Positions 16,512 through 24,606 of a stretch of DNA of 64,000 bases are shown here, piece after piece; within the stretch, counting starts at the first letter, position 1; each line of letters starts with the position of its first letter. Made by a program: the position numbers and the translations under genes. The notes beneath the pieces were generated by a model. The model had not been told where the DNA came from, ran no database searches, and saw only the letters and a program-made list of their open reading frames with translations. The stretch lies in NCBI RefSeq assembly GCF_043555975.1, contig NZ_JBIGIA010000011.1, positions 162,604 through 226,603 on the forward strand, in the 5' to 3' direction. This DNA is from Pelomonas nitida. GTDB lineage: Bacteria > Pseudomonadota > Gammaproteobacteria > Burkholderiales > Burkholderiaceae_C.

Positions 16512-16881
16512 TGGCCGCGGGCGCCAAAACAATGCGCGGCAATTAATAAATCCCTGCCGAGGTGCCTGGGTGCTCGCTATGGGTGCAAATTCGTCGAACT
16601 GCGACGGCTGCTGAAGAAAGCGGCAGATGCCCTGCGGCAAGACCCGCTTCATGGGGGAAATCCCGGGTGTTGGCCTCTCGAGGCGACGTCGACGCCTTCG
16701 CCTTGTTGATGAATGCCGCAGCGTGTGTTGGTGAGGTTGTATTTCTGTTGGCCGCGCACCCCGGAAATTCCTGCAATACCGCACGAAACGGCGGAAATCT
16801 TGCGGCATCGGTATTCACCTCAATAGCTGCCGTCACCGAAAAAACAAATACTTTACTAAGTAGTACGAAAGACGCGGCTGT

Positions 16882-16900
16882 CCGCTTGGGGCGGCTTTTT
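16882..16900 (+). terminator. small terminator-like hairpin in the TonB receptor leader
   Basis: CCGC (16882-16885) can pair with GCGG (16891-16894) just before CTTTTT (16895-16900). The same CCGC can instead pair with an upstream GCGG (16874-16877). These are mutually exclusive short stems 41 bases before the receptor start, resembling a minimal attenuator. The stems are only 4 bp, so functional significance is uncertain. Confidence 0.35.
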
Positions 16901-16940
16901 GTTGGGATGAAGCGCTGTGCGCTCTACAGGAGTGAATGGG

Positions 16941-19535
16941 ATGACTCATCAGAAATTTGGCCGGTTTGCCCTCACGACGCTTGGCGTGGCGGTGACGGCC
17001 ATGGTGGCTGCGACCGCCGCCCACGCCCAAACGGCCAGTGCCGCGGCGAAGGCGGGCGCAAAGGACGCCGCCCCCGCCAAGGGCCAGGCGGCGCCACAAG
17101 ACAAGGCCGCATCGCCAGACAAGACGGCCTCCTCGCGCGCCAGCGCGTCCACCACGTCCAACACCACGAACGCGAACGCCACCAAGAACACGATCGAATG
17201 GCTGGACGCGGTGCTGGTCAACGGGCGCCAGCAACTCGGCGGCGGCCTGATGTCGCTGCAGGCGGCGCCCAAGGCGGTGTCCACCATCACGCGCGCGGCC
17301 ATCGAGGACGCGGCGCCCAGCGCCACCTACGCGCAGCTGATCGACACCATCCCCGGTGTCGTGGCCATCACCGATGACCCGAGCGGCCTGTTCGACGCGA
17401 ACTACCAGATCCGCGGCTTCACCAACGACCAGATCGGCGTCACGGTGAACGGTGCGCCCGTCAACGACAGCGGCAACTACCGCGTCTACCCGACGGAGTA
17501 CGGTGACACGGAGAACATGAACGACATCACCGTGCTGCACGGCTACCCGGACGTGGACCAGGCGGTCGCGGGTGCGGCGGGCGGCTCGATCGCGTGGTCC
17601 ACCATCGACCCGTCGCACAAGTTCAGCGTCGACACCACGCTCTCCGGCGGCAGCCGCAACTATCAGCGCCAGTTCGTGCGCGTGCAGACGGGTGACCTCG
17701 GGCCCGTGCGTTCGTGGTTGTCCTATTCCCACAACAGCACGGACATCTGGCGAGGCAAGGGCGATGCCCAGGTCTGGAAGGTGGACGGCAAGTCCGTCTG
17801 GACCATCGACAGCGGCAACTCCATCACCGCGTCGCTGCAGTACAACCACCTGATCCGAACCGGCGGCTACAGGTTCCAGACGCAGGCGACGGCGGCGTCC
17901 AACTACGAGGCCAACTACGACACCGAGTACACCGGGTCCAACACCGCCTACTACAAGCTGCACGTCAACCCGTTCAAGGACTACATGCTGAGTCTGGACG
18001 GCGAGTTCACGCTGACCCCGTCGCTGCACCTGACGGTGATCCCGTACTTCCAGTACGGCTCGGGTGGTGCGGGCTCCGGCTACACCTTCACCGAGAACAC
18101 GGCTGCGGGCAACGTGGGCCGCTTCAGCTACGTCAACTACGACCTGGACGGCGACGGGCTCGTCACCAACGGCAAGAGGGTCATGACGTATTCCTACGCC
18201 GGCTCGCAGACCTGGCGCCCGGGCGTGATCGCCAAGCTGATCCAGGACTTCGGCGACACCGACACGCTGACCTACGGCGTCTGGTTCGACCGGCCGCGCC
18301 AGCAGCAGGACCAGACCTATTCCAGGGTCGACGCCGCTGGCAACCCGTCGGACATCTGGGGCGAGAGCAACCGCATCGGCTATGTGGCCGACGGCGGGCC
18401 GCAGTACAACTACCACGACTACACCACCACCACGCTCAAGCGCGCCTTCGTCAGCAACGAGTGGACGCCGAACGACCGCTGGACCGTCACGCTGGCCGGC
18501 GCCTACACGAGCGTCGAGCGCAAGGGCTTCGGCTATCAGCACTACGGTGCGCACGCGGCCTCCGCGAGCCTGGACTATCTCAACCAGTACGGCGGCTACA
18601 GCGCCCATACCTGGAACAAGTTCACCCCGTCGGCCGGCGTGAAGTACCAGTTCGACCGTGCCAACCAGGTCTACCTGGGCTACGGCCGCAGCTTCCGCGC
18701 GCCGGTCAATGGCGTCATCACGCAAAGCGATGCCGTTCGCGCCTTCTACGAGCAGAACCCCGATGAGGTGGCGTTCAGCGGCTACACGCCCGCGCAGCTG
18801 CAGGCGGCACTGAGCAAGCTGGCCGTCAATCAGCCCGAAACGGCCGACACGCTGGACTTCGGCTGGCGCTTCTACCAGGGCGCCTTCTCCGGCAGTGTCA
18901 ATGTCTATGGCGCCAACCTGAAGAACAAGCAGGTCAACGGCTACGACAGCGCCAGCGGCCAGACCGTCTACCTGGCCGTGCCCATGCTGCACCAGCGCGG
19001 CGTCAACGCCGAAGGCGCGTACAAGCTGAGCCGCAGCCTGAGCCTGTATGCGTCGTACGCGTACACCAAGTCCACCATCATGGACGATACCTTCGCGCTG
19101 GGCGACGGCACCTACCCCACGGCCGGCAAGGCGTTCGTGAACATCCCGAAGAACGCCGTCGCGCTCGGCGTGAACTACCGCAGCGGCCCCTTCTTCATGA
19201 GCATGAACGCGAAGTACCGCAGCGAGTTCTGGGCCGACTGGGTGAACACCGAAAAAGCCCCCGGCTACGCCACCGTGAACCTGAACACCGGCTGGAACTT
19301 CGGCGACGTGGCGTCGTGGGCGCACAAGGTCAAGCTCAAGCTCAACGTCACCAATCTGACCGACAAGAAGGCGGTGACCTTCGCGAGCGCCACCAACTTC
19401 CTGTCCAACAACCCGGCGGGTGCGGGCCAACTGATCGACGCGACCACGGGCAATGCGCTGTACGCCAGCGCGTCCACCTACAACCTGCTGGCACCGCGCT
19501 CGGTGATGTTGACGCTGAGCGCGTCGTTCAACTGA
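16941..19535 (+). CDS. TonB-dependent outer-membrane receptor
   Basis: 864 aa. A signal peptide (to about AAHAQ) is followed by an unusual Ala/Lys/Asp/Thr-rich linker of roughly 50 residues. The plug domain then starts near DAVLVNGRQQLGGG and contains the receptor hallmarks TIPGVVAITDDPSG, YQIRGFTNDQIGVTVNGAPV and GAAGGSIAWSTIDPS. The remaining about 600 residues form a 22-strand-type beta-barrel with alternating aromatic strands, ending LTLSASFN. No N-terminal STN signalling domain is seen. The start ATG at 16941 has AGGAG at 8 bases. The downstream PKD/lamin-tail lipoprotein and S1/P1 nuclease suggest a substrate linked to extracellular nucleic acid or phosphate; this is inference only. Confidence 0.93.
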   Translation: MTHQKFGRFALTTLGVAVTAMVAATAAHAQTASAAAKAGAKDAAPAKGQAAPQDKAASPDKTASSRASASTTSNTTNANATKNTIEWLDAVLVNGRQQLGGGLMSLQAAPKAVSTITRAAIEDAAPSATYAQLIDTIPGVVAITDDPSGLFDANYQIRGFTNDQIGVTVNGAPVNDSGNYRVYPTEYGDTENMNDITVLHGYPDVDQAVAGAAGGSIAWSTIDPSHKFSVDTTLSGGSRNYQRQFVRVQTGDLGPVRSWLSYSHNSTDIWRGKGDAQVWKVDGKSVWTIDSGNSITASLQYNHLIRTGGYRFQTQATAASNYEANYDTEYTGSNTAYYKLHVNPFKDYMLSLDGEFTLTPSLHLTVIPYFQYGSGGAGSGYTFTENTAAGNVGRFSYVNYDLDGDGLVTNGKRVMTYSYAGSQTWRPGVIAKLIQDFGDTDTLTYGVWFDRPRQQQDQTYSRVDAAGNPSDIWGESNRIGYVADGGPQYNYHDYTTTTLKRAFVSNEWTPNDRWTVTLAGAYTSVERKGFGYQHYGAHAASASLDYLNQYGGYSAHTWNKFTPSAGVKYQFDRANQVYLGYGRSFRAPVNGVITQSDAVRAFYEQNPDEVAFSGYTPAQLQAALSKLAVNQPETADTLDFGWRFYQGAFSGSVNVYGANLKNKQVNGYDSASGQTVYLAVPMLHQRGVNAEGAYKLSRSLSLYASYAYTKSTIMDDTFALGDGTYPTAGKAFVNIPKNAVALGVNYRSGPFFMSMNAKYRSEFWADWVNTEKAPGYATVNLNTGWNFGDVASWAHKVKLKLNVTNLTDKKAVTFASATNFLSNNPAGAGQLIDATTGNALYASASTYNLLAPRSVMLTLSASFN

Positions 19536-19650
19536 TCCCATCGTCAGACAGCGCCCCGCGCCTGGGTGTGCCGGCTTGTGCCGGCGTGCGGGCGGGGTGC
19601 TGACCCCAACATGTGCCGGCCACAGCGCCGGTGAGGCAAGGAATCCCTTC

Positions 19651-21162
19651 ATGAAGAAGATCAAGTTCTGGATGGCTGGTGCCGCGGCGACGATGCTGAC
19701 GGCGATGGCCGGATGCGGCGGTGGCGGCGACGAGGCTCACGAGCCGCCCACGCTGACCGCGACGTTGCCGACCTCGGCCACGGCCGGCGTGCCGGTGACC
19801 ATCACCGGCATCACGGCGACCAACACCACGACGCTGACCGTGGACTGGGGCGACGGCACGCAGGACGCGCCGGCCACCATCCCGACCAGCCTGTCGCACA
19901 CCTACGCGGCCACCGCGACCTGCGTGAAGGCCGGGCTGTGCACCATCGACGTGGCGGTGCTGGGCTGGGGCCAGGCCGTCCAGCAGAAGGGCAGCGTCGT
20001 CGTCAGCCCGGCGCCGACGCTGGCCGCCACGCTGCCGGCCACCGGCACGGCGGGGGTGGCCTACACCATCACCGGCGTCGCCGCGGCCAATGGCACGGCG
20101 CTGTCCATCGACTGGGGTGACGGCACGAAGGAAAAGCCGGCCGTCAGCTCGACGAGCCTGACCCACACCTACGCCACGTCGGGCAGCTACGCCATCGGCA
20201 TGGTGCTGACCGGCAGCAACGGCAGCTCCGCCGAGCAGAAGGGCAGCATCATGATCGTCGACCCGGCGGTGCTGGCGCTGACGGCCACGTTGCCCACCAG
20301 CGGCGTGACGGGCACCGGCGTCAACATCACCGGCATCACGGTCAGCAACGGCACCGCGCTGAGCGTGGACTGGGGCGACCTCACGAAGGATGCCGCCGAC
20401 GTGACCTCGACGACGCTGACCCATGCCTACGCGGCGACCGGCACCTACACCATCGCCATGACGCTCACCGGCCCGGCCGGCAGCACGCCCGTCACCAAGA
20501 CCGGCAGCATCACGATCGACACGCCGGAGCTGTTCATCAACCGCTACATCTCGGGTTCCAGCAACAACAAGGCGCTGGAGATCTACAACCCGACCGGGCA
20601 GGCCGTCGACCTGAGCTATTACGTGGTGGAACTGTGGTCCAACGGCCGCGGCCCGGCCTACACCACGCCCGTCGCCACCGGCGCCACGCCGACAGCGGCG
20701 CTGCACCTCAGCGGCACGCTGCCTCCCGGCAGCACCAAGCTCATCGTGAACTACCAGGCCACGCTGGCGGGCCTCACCTCGGTGACGGGCTCCATCCCCG
20801 GGCGCAACGACAACCCGACCGGCACCTCCGACGTGACCGCCTTCAACGGCGACGACGTGGTGTTGCTGCTGAAGTCCACGACGGCCGACACGGGCACGGC
20901 CCCACGGGCCTGCGCCCGCGACACGGCAGGCGTGACGGCCTGTACCGTGGTCGACAGCTTCGGCGTGCTGGGCAAGCGCCCGACGACGGGCGCGAGCTGG
21001 GGCGGCACGGCCACGCCGGCCATCCGGCACACGCTGCATCGCAAGCTCGGCATCGGCAAGGGCAGCGTGCCGACGGCCACGGCCGCCGACCCGTGGTGGG
21101 ATCCCACCGCGGAGTACGACGTGCTCGACGCCGACAGCCTGACCGGACTCGGCAGCCGCTGA
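19651..21162 (+). CDS. surface lipoprotein with three PKD-like repeats and a lamin-tail domain
   Basis: 503 aa. The lipobox AMAGC puts the acylated Cys at residue 22, followed by a Gly run. Three PKD-like immunoglobulin-fold repeats (about residues 33-118, 122-200 and 206-288) each carry a WGD(G/L)T core and an (S/T)L(S/T)H(T/A)YA strand. The C-terminal region starting ELFINRYISGSSNNKALEIYN matches a lamin-tail domain, which in bacteria is common on extracellular nucleases and surface proteins. No catalytic motif is visible in the last 60 residues. It lies 115 bases after the TonB receptor and ends in a strong hairpin and terminator. A substrate-binding surface role is inferred. Confidence 0.85.
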   Translation: MKKIKFWMAGAAATMLTAMAGCGGGGDEAHEPPTLTATLPTSATAGVPVTITGITATNTTTLTVDWGDGTQDAPATIPTSLSHTYAATATCVKAGLCTIDVAVLGWGQAVQQKGSVVVSPAPTLAATLPATGTAGVAYTITGVAAANGTALSIDWGDGTKEKPAVSSTSLTHTYATSGSYAIGMVLTGSNGSSAEQKGSIMIVDPAVLALTATLPTSGVTGTGVNITGITVSNGTALSVDWGDLTKDAADVTSTTLTHAYAATGTYTIAMTLTGPAGSTPVTKTGSITIDTPELFINRYISGSSNNKALEIYNPTGQAVDLSYYVVELWSNGRGPAYTTPVATGATPTAALHLSGTLPPGSTKLIVNYQATLAGLTSVTGSIPGRNDNPTGTSDVTAFNGDDVVLLLKSTTADTGTAPRACARDTAGVTACTVVDSFGVLGKRPTTGASWGGTATPAIRHTLHRKLGIGKGSVPTATAADPWWDPTAEYDVLDADSLTGLGSR

Positions 21163-21169
21163 GGCCCCT

Positions 21170-21203
21170 GGCCACGGGACCGGGCGTCAGCCGTCCCGTG
21201 GCC
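21170..21203 (+). repeat. 11-bp perfect inverted repeat just after the PKD lipoprotein gene
   Basis: GGCCACGGGAC (21170-21180) pairs with GTCCCGTGGCC (21193-21203) across 12 bases, starting 7 bases after the stop codon. It precedes the intrinsic terminator and probably stabilises the mRNA 3' end. Confidence 0.6.
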
Positions 21204-21213
21204 CTGCACACGC

Positions 21214-21240
21214 AGCCCTGCGTTCGCGACAGGGCTTTTT
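21214..21240 (+). terminator. intrinsic terminator 12 bp before the S1/P1 nuclease start
   Basis: The 7-bp stem AGCCCTG (21214-21220) pairs with CAGGGCT (21230-21236), running straight into a T-tract at 21236-21240. Its position just before the ATG at 21253 means nuclease expression needs read-through or a promoter within this region. Confidence 0.85.
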
Positions 21241-21252
21241 CATTGGGAATGC

Positions 21253-22164
21253 ATGAACATGACCTTCTCTCGCCAGCGGCTGCGCCGCCTGCTGTCGGCC
21301 CTCGCGGCCGCCAGTGCCCTCACCGCCGCGCCCGCAGCCTTGGCCTGGAGTCACCTCGGCCACTGGCTGGTGGGTGAACTGGCGCAGCCGCTGCTCACAC
21401 CCGCCGCGCAGCAGCAGGTCGCCGTGCTGCTGCAGGGCGAGCCCAATCCGACGCTGGCCGGCGTGGCGTCCTGGGCCGACGAGCTGCGTGGCGGCAGCGA
21501 CGCGGACCTCGCCCGCAAGACTGCCAAGTGGCATTACGTCGACCTCGACCCCGAACGCTGCGACTACCAGCCGCCGCGCGACTGCCCGGGCGGCAATTGC
21601 GTGATCGCGGCCATCGACACGCAGAGCAAGATCCTCGCCGACACCGCGCAGCCACTCGAGGCGCGCCGCGATGCGCTGAAGTTCCTCGTCCACTTCATCG
21701 GCGACGTGCACCAGCCGCTGCATGCGGGCGCCCGGCCGATGGCCGAGGGCGGCGACGACGCGGGCGGCAACAAATACCAGGTCAGCCTGCGCACGGCTGT
21801 CGCGCCCCAGGGGCGCAACGCGCGGCGGCAGGTGGCGGGCGGGCCCATCCCCACCAACCTGCACACCGTGTGGGACTACTACGCGCTCGAATCGGCCATC
21901 CTCCCGCCCGAGAAGTACGCCGCTCAGCTGCGGCAAGGCGGCATGGCCCCCGTGGCGCCGCAGGCGCTGGGCGGCCCGGCCGACTGGGCCGTCGAATCCT
22001 GCCGGGGCATCAACGCGCAAAGCCTCTACCCCCGTGGCGAGGATGGCGAGTGGCAGCACAAGCTCGGTGGCGCCTACCTCGATGCCCAGCGGCCGTACGC
22101 CGAGGCGCGCGTCCGCCTGGCAGCCGAGCGGCTGGCCACGGTGCTCAATGCCGCGTTGAAGTGA
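21253..22164 (+). CDS. secreted S1/P1-type zinc nuclease
   Basis: 303 aa with a signal peptide ending ALA, so that the mature protein starts at Trp32. In S1/P1 nucleases the N-terminal Trp itself ligates zinc. The other ligands are visible in order: His of WSHLGH, Asp of ASWADE, His of KWHYVD, His/Asp/His in LVHFIGDVHQPLH, and His/Asp in NLHTVWD. The complete set predicts an active extracytoplasmic enzyme cleaving single-stranded RNA or DNA and releasing 5'-nucleotides (3'-nucleotidase activity is also common). The start is the ATG at 21253, with a second ATG at 21259. The next gene follows after 14 bases. Confidence 0.92.
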   Translation: MNMTFSRQRLRRLLSALAAASALTAAPAALAWSHLGHWLVGELAQPLLTPAAQQQVAVLLQGEPNPTLAGVASWADELRGGSDADLARKTAKWHYVDLDPERCDYQPPRDCPGGNCVIAAIDTQSKILADTAQPLEARRDALKFLVHFIGDVHQPLHAGARPMAEGGDDAGGNKYQVSLRTAVAPQGRNARRQVAGGPIPTNLHTVWDYYALESAILPPEKYAAQLRQGGMAPVAPQALGGPADWAVESCRGINAQSLYPRGEDGEWQHKLGGAYLDAQRPYAEARVRLAAERLATVLNAALK

Positions 22165-22178
22165 GCGGGAGGCGCGCC

Positions 22179-23087
22179 GTGAGACTGCGACTGCTCATCG
22201 CCCTGATGCTGTTGCCGCTGGCGGCCGCCGCGGTGCCTGACGCGGCCGCTGAGCGGACGGCGGCGCCGCAGACCGTCGCGTTGATCGCCGCCATCGGCGA
22301 CCGCGTGGACGTGGTGCGCCAGCTCAAGCGCTCCAGTGGCCATGCGGAACCCTATGCGCGCAAGACGCTGCGGGTGTCGGGCCAGGCGCTGAACTTCGCC
22401 GTGCTGCGCGGGCTGGACAAGGCCTTGACCGAAGACGAACCCGACGCCCGCCATGTGCTGCTGCAGTGGGACATGCCGGCCGAGCTGCTGAACCAGCTCG
22501 CCAGGGCAGGGGCGGGCGTGCGGCGGGACATGGTCATCGCGGCGCTGGTGCAGCACCTGAGCAGCCTGCCGGAGCGCCAGGGCTGGGACCGCATCGAGGC
22601 CATCGTGCCGGCCTACCAGGACGAGGCGCAGCAAGGGCTGGGCAGCCGGCTCGGCGGCATCGGCGTGTATGTGCAGTCACAGGCGCGGCAGGATTTCGAC
22701 ATCGACGGCATGGCCGACGGCGAGCCGGCGGGCATGGTCACGAGCGAGGCCGACGGCGACTACCGCACCGTCAACCCCCGCACCGGCGAAACGGCACATG
22801 CCGCCACCTATGTCGCGCCCTACATGGGTTTTGAGCGCCTGAGCTTCGATGCCCGGTCCATGGCCCTCATCAGGCACGAGCACCATTTCGAACACACCAA
22901 GTACGCTGACCCGGACTCGACGGCGCTGGACGTCGGCAGCCAGATGAGCGGCACGACGCTGATCGGCAAGCTGGTCGAATCGGTGGAGCGCTCGGCCTAC
23001 CGGGCCATCCGGCCGGTCACGCAGGCCGTGACGGTGACGGAGCCGAAGGTCTTGCCCGCGCCCGCGCCGCCGCCCGCCGGCAAGTAG
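22179..23087 (+). CDS. secreted protein of unknown function, coupled to the S1/P1 nuclease
   Basis: 302 aa from a GTG at 22179 with GGGAGG just upstream. Residues 1-20 form a signal peptide (VRLRLLIALMLLPLAAAA). The mature protein is mixed alpha/beta with no motif I recognise. Notable segments are QTVALIAAIGDRVDVVRQ near the start, DFDIDGMADGE, the charged cluster HEHHFEHTKYADPDS, and a Pro/Ala-rich C-terminus. The gap to the nuclease gene is 14 bases, so they are very likely one transcript. I cannot assign a function. The His-rich cluster could bind metal, but this is only a suggestion. Confidence 0.75.
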   Translation: MRLRLLIALMLLPLAAAAVPDAAAERTAAPQTVALIAAIGDRVDVVRQLKRSSGHAEPYARKTLRVSGQALNFAVLRGLDKALTEDEPDARHVLLQWDMPAELLNQLARAGAGVRRDMVIAALVQHLSSLPERQGWDRIEAIVPAYQDEAQQGLGSRLGGIGVYVQSQARQDFDIDGMADGEPAGMVTSEADGDYRTVNPRTGETAHAATYVAPYMGFERLSFDARSMALIRHEHHFEHTKYADPDSTALDVGSQMSGTTLIGKLVESVERSAYRAIRPVTQAVTVTEPKVLPAPAPPPAGK

Positions 23088-23103
23088 CCGCCGGGCGCGG
23101 TGT

Positions 23104-24114
23104 TCAGCCCTCGCGGCGCGGCAGCCGCCGCGTGCCGCCGATGGGCAGCGTGAAGAAGGCGTCTTCGGCGAGGCCCAGCGCCGCGCGTTGGCGGGCGAGC
23201 TGGCGCGGCGGCTCGTCCAGCGACTCATCGGTGAGTTCGAAGGTGCCCCAATGCACGCCCAGCGAGGCCTTGGCGCCCAGGTCGGCATGGATCTTCAGCG
23301 CCTCCTCGACATTGACGTGCTGCTCCTTCATGAACCAGCGCGGCTCGTAGGCGCCGATCGGGATCAGCGCGAGGTCGAAGCCGCCGTGCTGCTGGCGCGG
23401 CGCGAGGCGCTCGCGGATGTCCGCAAAGTCGCGCGAGTAGCCGGTGTCGCCCGCGAAGAAGAGGTGGCAGTCGGGCGCGAACACGGCGAAGCCGCCCCAC
23501 AGCGTCTTCATGCGGTCGCCCAGGCCGCGCGCCGACCAGTGGTTGGCCGGCACCAGCTGCATCTCGATCCCCGACAGCGTCTCGGACTGCCACCAGTCCA
23601 GCTCCACGACACGGCTCACGCCGCGGGCGCGGAACCAGGCCGCCAGGCCCAGCGGCACGACGAACAGCGGGCTGCCGCCCGGCTGGGCCGCCAGCGCCCG
23701 GCAGGAGGGTAGGTCGAGGTGGTCGTAGTGGTTGTGGGAGACGAGCACCGCGTCGATGGGCGGCAGCGCGGCCAGCGCGACACCGGGCGGCTGCTCGCGC
23801 CGCGGCCCGACGAAGGACAGCGGCGAGGCGCGCTCCGAGAAGATCGGGTCGGTCAGCACGTTCAGGCCGCCCAGTTGCGCCAGCACGGTGGCATGGCCGA
23901 TCCAGGTCACGGCGGGCTGCTGGCCCGGGCCGCGATTGGCGTTCAGGAAGGCGAGGTCGGCCGGCTGCGTCGGAATGGGCTCGACGGGGCGGCGGGGTAG
24001 GCCTTGCCGCGCGGCGTTCCAGCGCCAACGCAGCACATCGGCCAGCGACTTGGGTTCGAAGTCGCCGTGGTTGTTCTGGAAGCCGCCGTCGCGGTGGTGG
24101 GCGGGGCGGCTCAC
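23104..24114 (-). CDS. metallo-beta-lactamase-fold hydrolase (NAPE-PLD/UlaG-like)
   Basis: 336 aa. Motifs of the NAPE-PLD-like branch are seen: VTWIGHATVL, the metal motif HNHYDH, NHWSARG, HLFFAGDTGYS, IGAYEPRWFM and LGVHWGTFEL. Together these make a di-zinc site. Family members hydrolyse phosphodiesters, including N-acyl-phosphatidylethanolamine in animals; bacterial substrates are mostly unknown. No signal peptide is seen, so it is cytoplasmic. The start is a GTG whose GTGA overlaps the stop of the truncated haemoglobin gene, so the two are translationally coupled. Confidence 0.88.
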   Translation of the reverse strand: MSRPAHHRDGGFQNNHGDFEPKSLADVLRWRWNAARQGLPRRPVEPIPTQPADLAFLNANRGPGQQPAVTWIGHATVLAQLGGLNVLTDPIFSERASPLSFVGPRREQPPGVALAALPPIDAVLVSHNHYDHLDLPSCRALAAQPGGSPLFVVPLGLAAWFRARGVSRVVELDWWQSETLSGIEMQLVPANHWSARGLGDRMKTLWGGFAVFAPDCHLFFAGDTGYSRDFADIRERLAPRQQHGGFDLALIPIGAYEPRWFMKEQHVNVEEALKIHADLGAKASLGVHWGTFELTDESLDEPPRQLARQRAALGLAEDAFFTLPIGGTRRLPRREG

Positions 24115-24581
24115 CGGGTGACGATGTCGCGGTGCAGCGGGGCCATGCGCGCGAGCAGCTCGTTCTGCGTCGAGAACGGCACGCGGGCACGGTCCATGGC
24201 GAGCTGCAGGTGCTCGACCAGCGCATTGAAGTCGCGCTTGGCCAGGCCCAGGTGGGCGTGGGCGTCCTTCATGCCGACGCCGTCGTAGACACAGGGGCCA
24301 CCCGCGACGACGCAGAAGTAGTCGGCCAGCACGCGCTTGAGGTAGCGCGGGTTGAGGCCCTCGAAGAAGCGGGCGATGCGGGCGTCCTGGAGCATGCTGT
24401 CGTAGAAATCGTCGGTGAAGCGCTGGATGGCCTCGCGGCCGCCCAGGGCCTGGTAGAGCCGGTCGTCGGCCGGGAGGGGGGCGGTGCCGGGCACCACGGT
24501 GGCCGGGCCGGTCTGCGCGAGCAGTGCCGGTGCCGGCAGCGCCAGCGCCAGCGCAACGGGGAGGGCCAGGGCGGGCTTCAT
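24111..24581 (-). CDS. exported group I truncated haemoglobin
   Basis: 156 aa. The first 23 residues form a hydrophobic signal peptide (MKPALALPVALALALPAPAL, then LAQ), which is unusual for truncated haemoglobins because most are cytosolic. The globin part begins DDRLYQALGGREAIQRF and has the group I pattern ARIARFFEG, a Gly-Gly-Pro turn, and MKDAHAHLGL with the proximal His. Two Cys (in FCVVAGGPCVY) bracket the Gly-Gly turn and could form a disulfide in the periplasm. Possible roles are NO or O2 handling. It is the first gene of a two-gene unit with the metallohydrolase. Confidence 0.88.
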   Translation of the reverse strand: MKPALALPVALALALPAPALLAQTGPATVVPGTAPLPADDRLYQALGGREAIQRFTDDFYDSMLQDARIARFFEGLNPRYLKRVLADYFCVVAGGPCVYDGVGMKDAHAHLGLAKRDFNALVEHLQLAMDRARVPFSTQNELLARMAPLHRDIVTR

Positions 24582-24606
24582 GCCGATGCTCCTGGCCCGT
24601 CCGGCA

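Larger units (their letters stand above)
16306..16940. other. 635-bp gene-free region upstream of the TonB receptor
   Basis: No convincing gene is found on either strand; the short open frames here lack ribosome binding sites and family features. The stretch from about 16430 to 16870 is visibly richer in A and T than its surroundings. It carries two adjacent hairpins (16452-16484 and 16486-16511), a small palindrome ACTTTACTAAGT (16850-16861) and a terminator-like hairpin (16882-16900). It probably holds the promoter and a long leader for the TonB-dependent receptor. Confidence 0.6.

Noticed and set aside
16600..16700. Possible cobalamin riboswitch upstream of the TonB receptor
   Set aside because: GGGGGAAATCCCGGG superficially resembles part of the core, but no B12 box (GCCACTG-like) or matching helices are found before the start codon.
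16402..16709. Short open frames of 70-86 codons in the leader before the TonB receptor
   Set aside because: No ribosome binding site, no family signature, and overlapping frames in several registers; treated as non-coding.
19780..20480. Repeated DNA blocks within the lipoprotein gene
   Set aside because: They encode the three PKD-like domains and are in frame, so no separate repeat element is needed.
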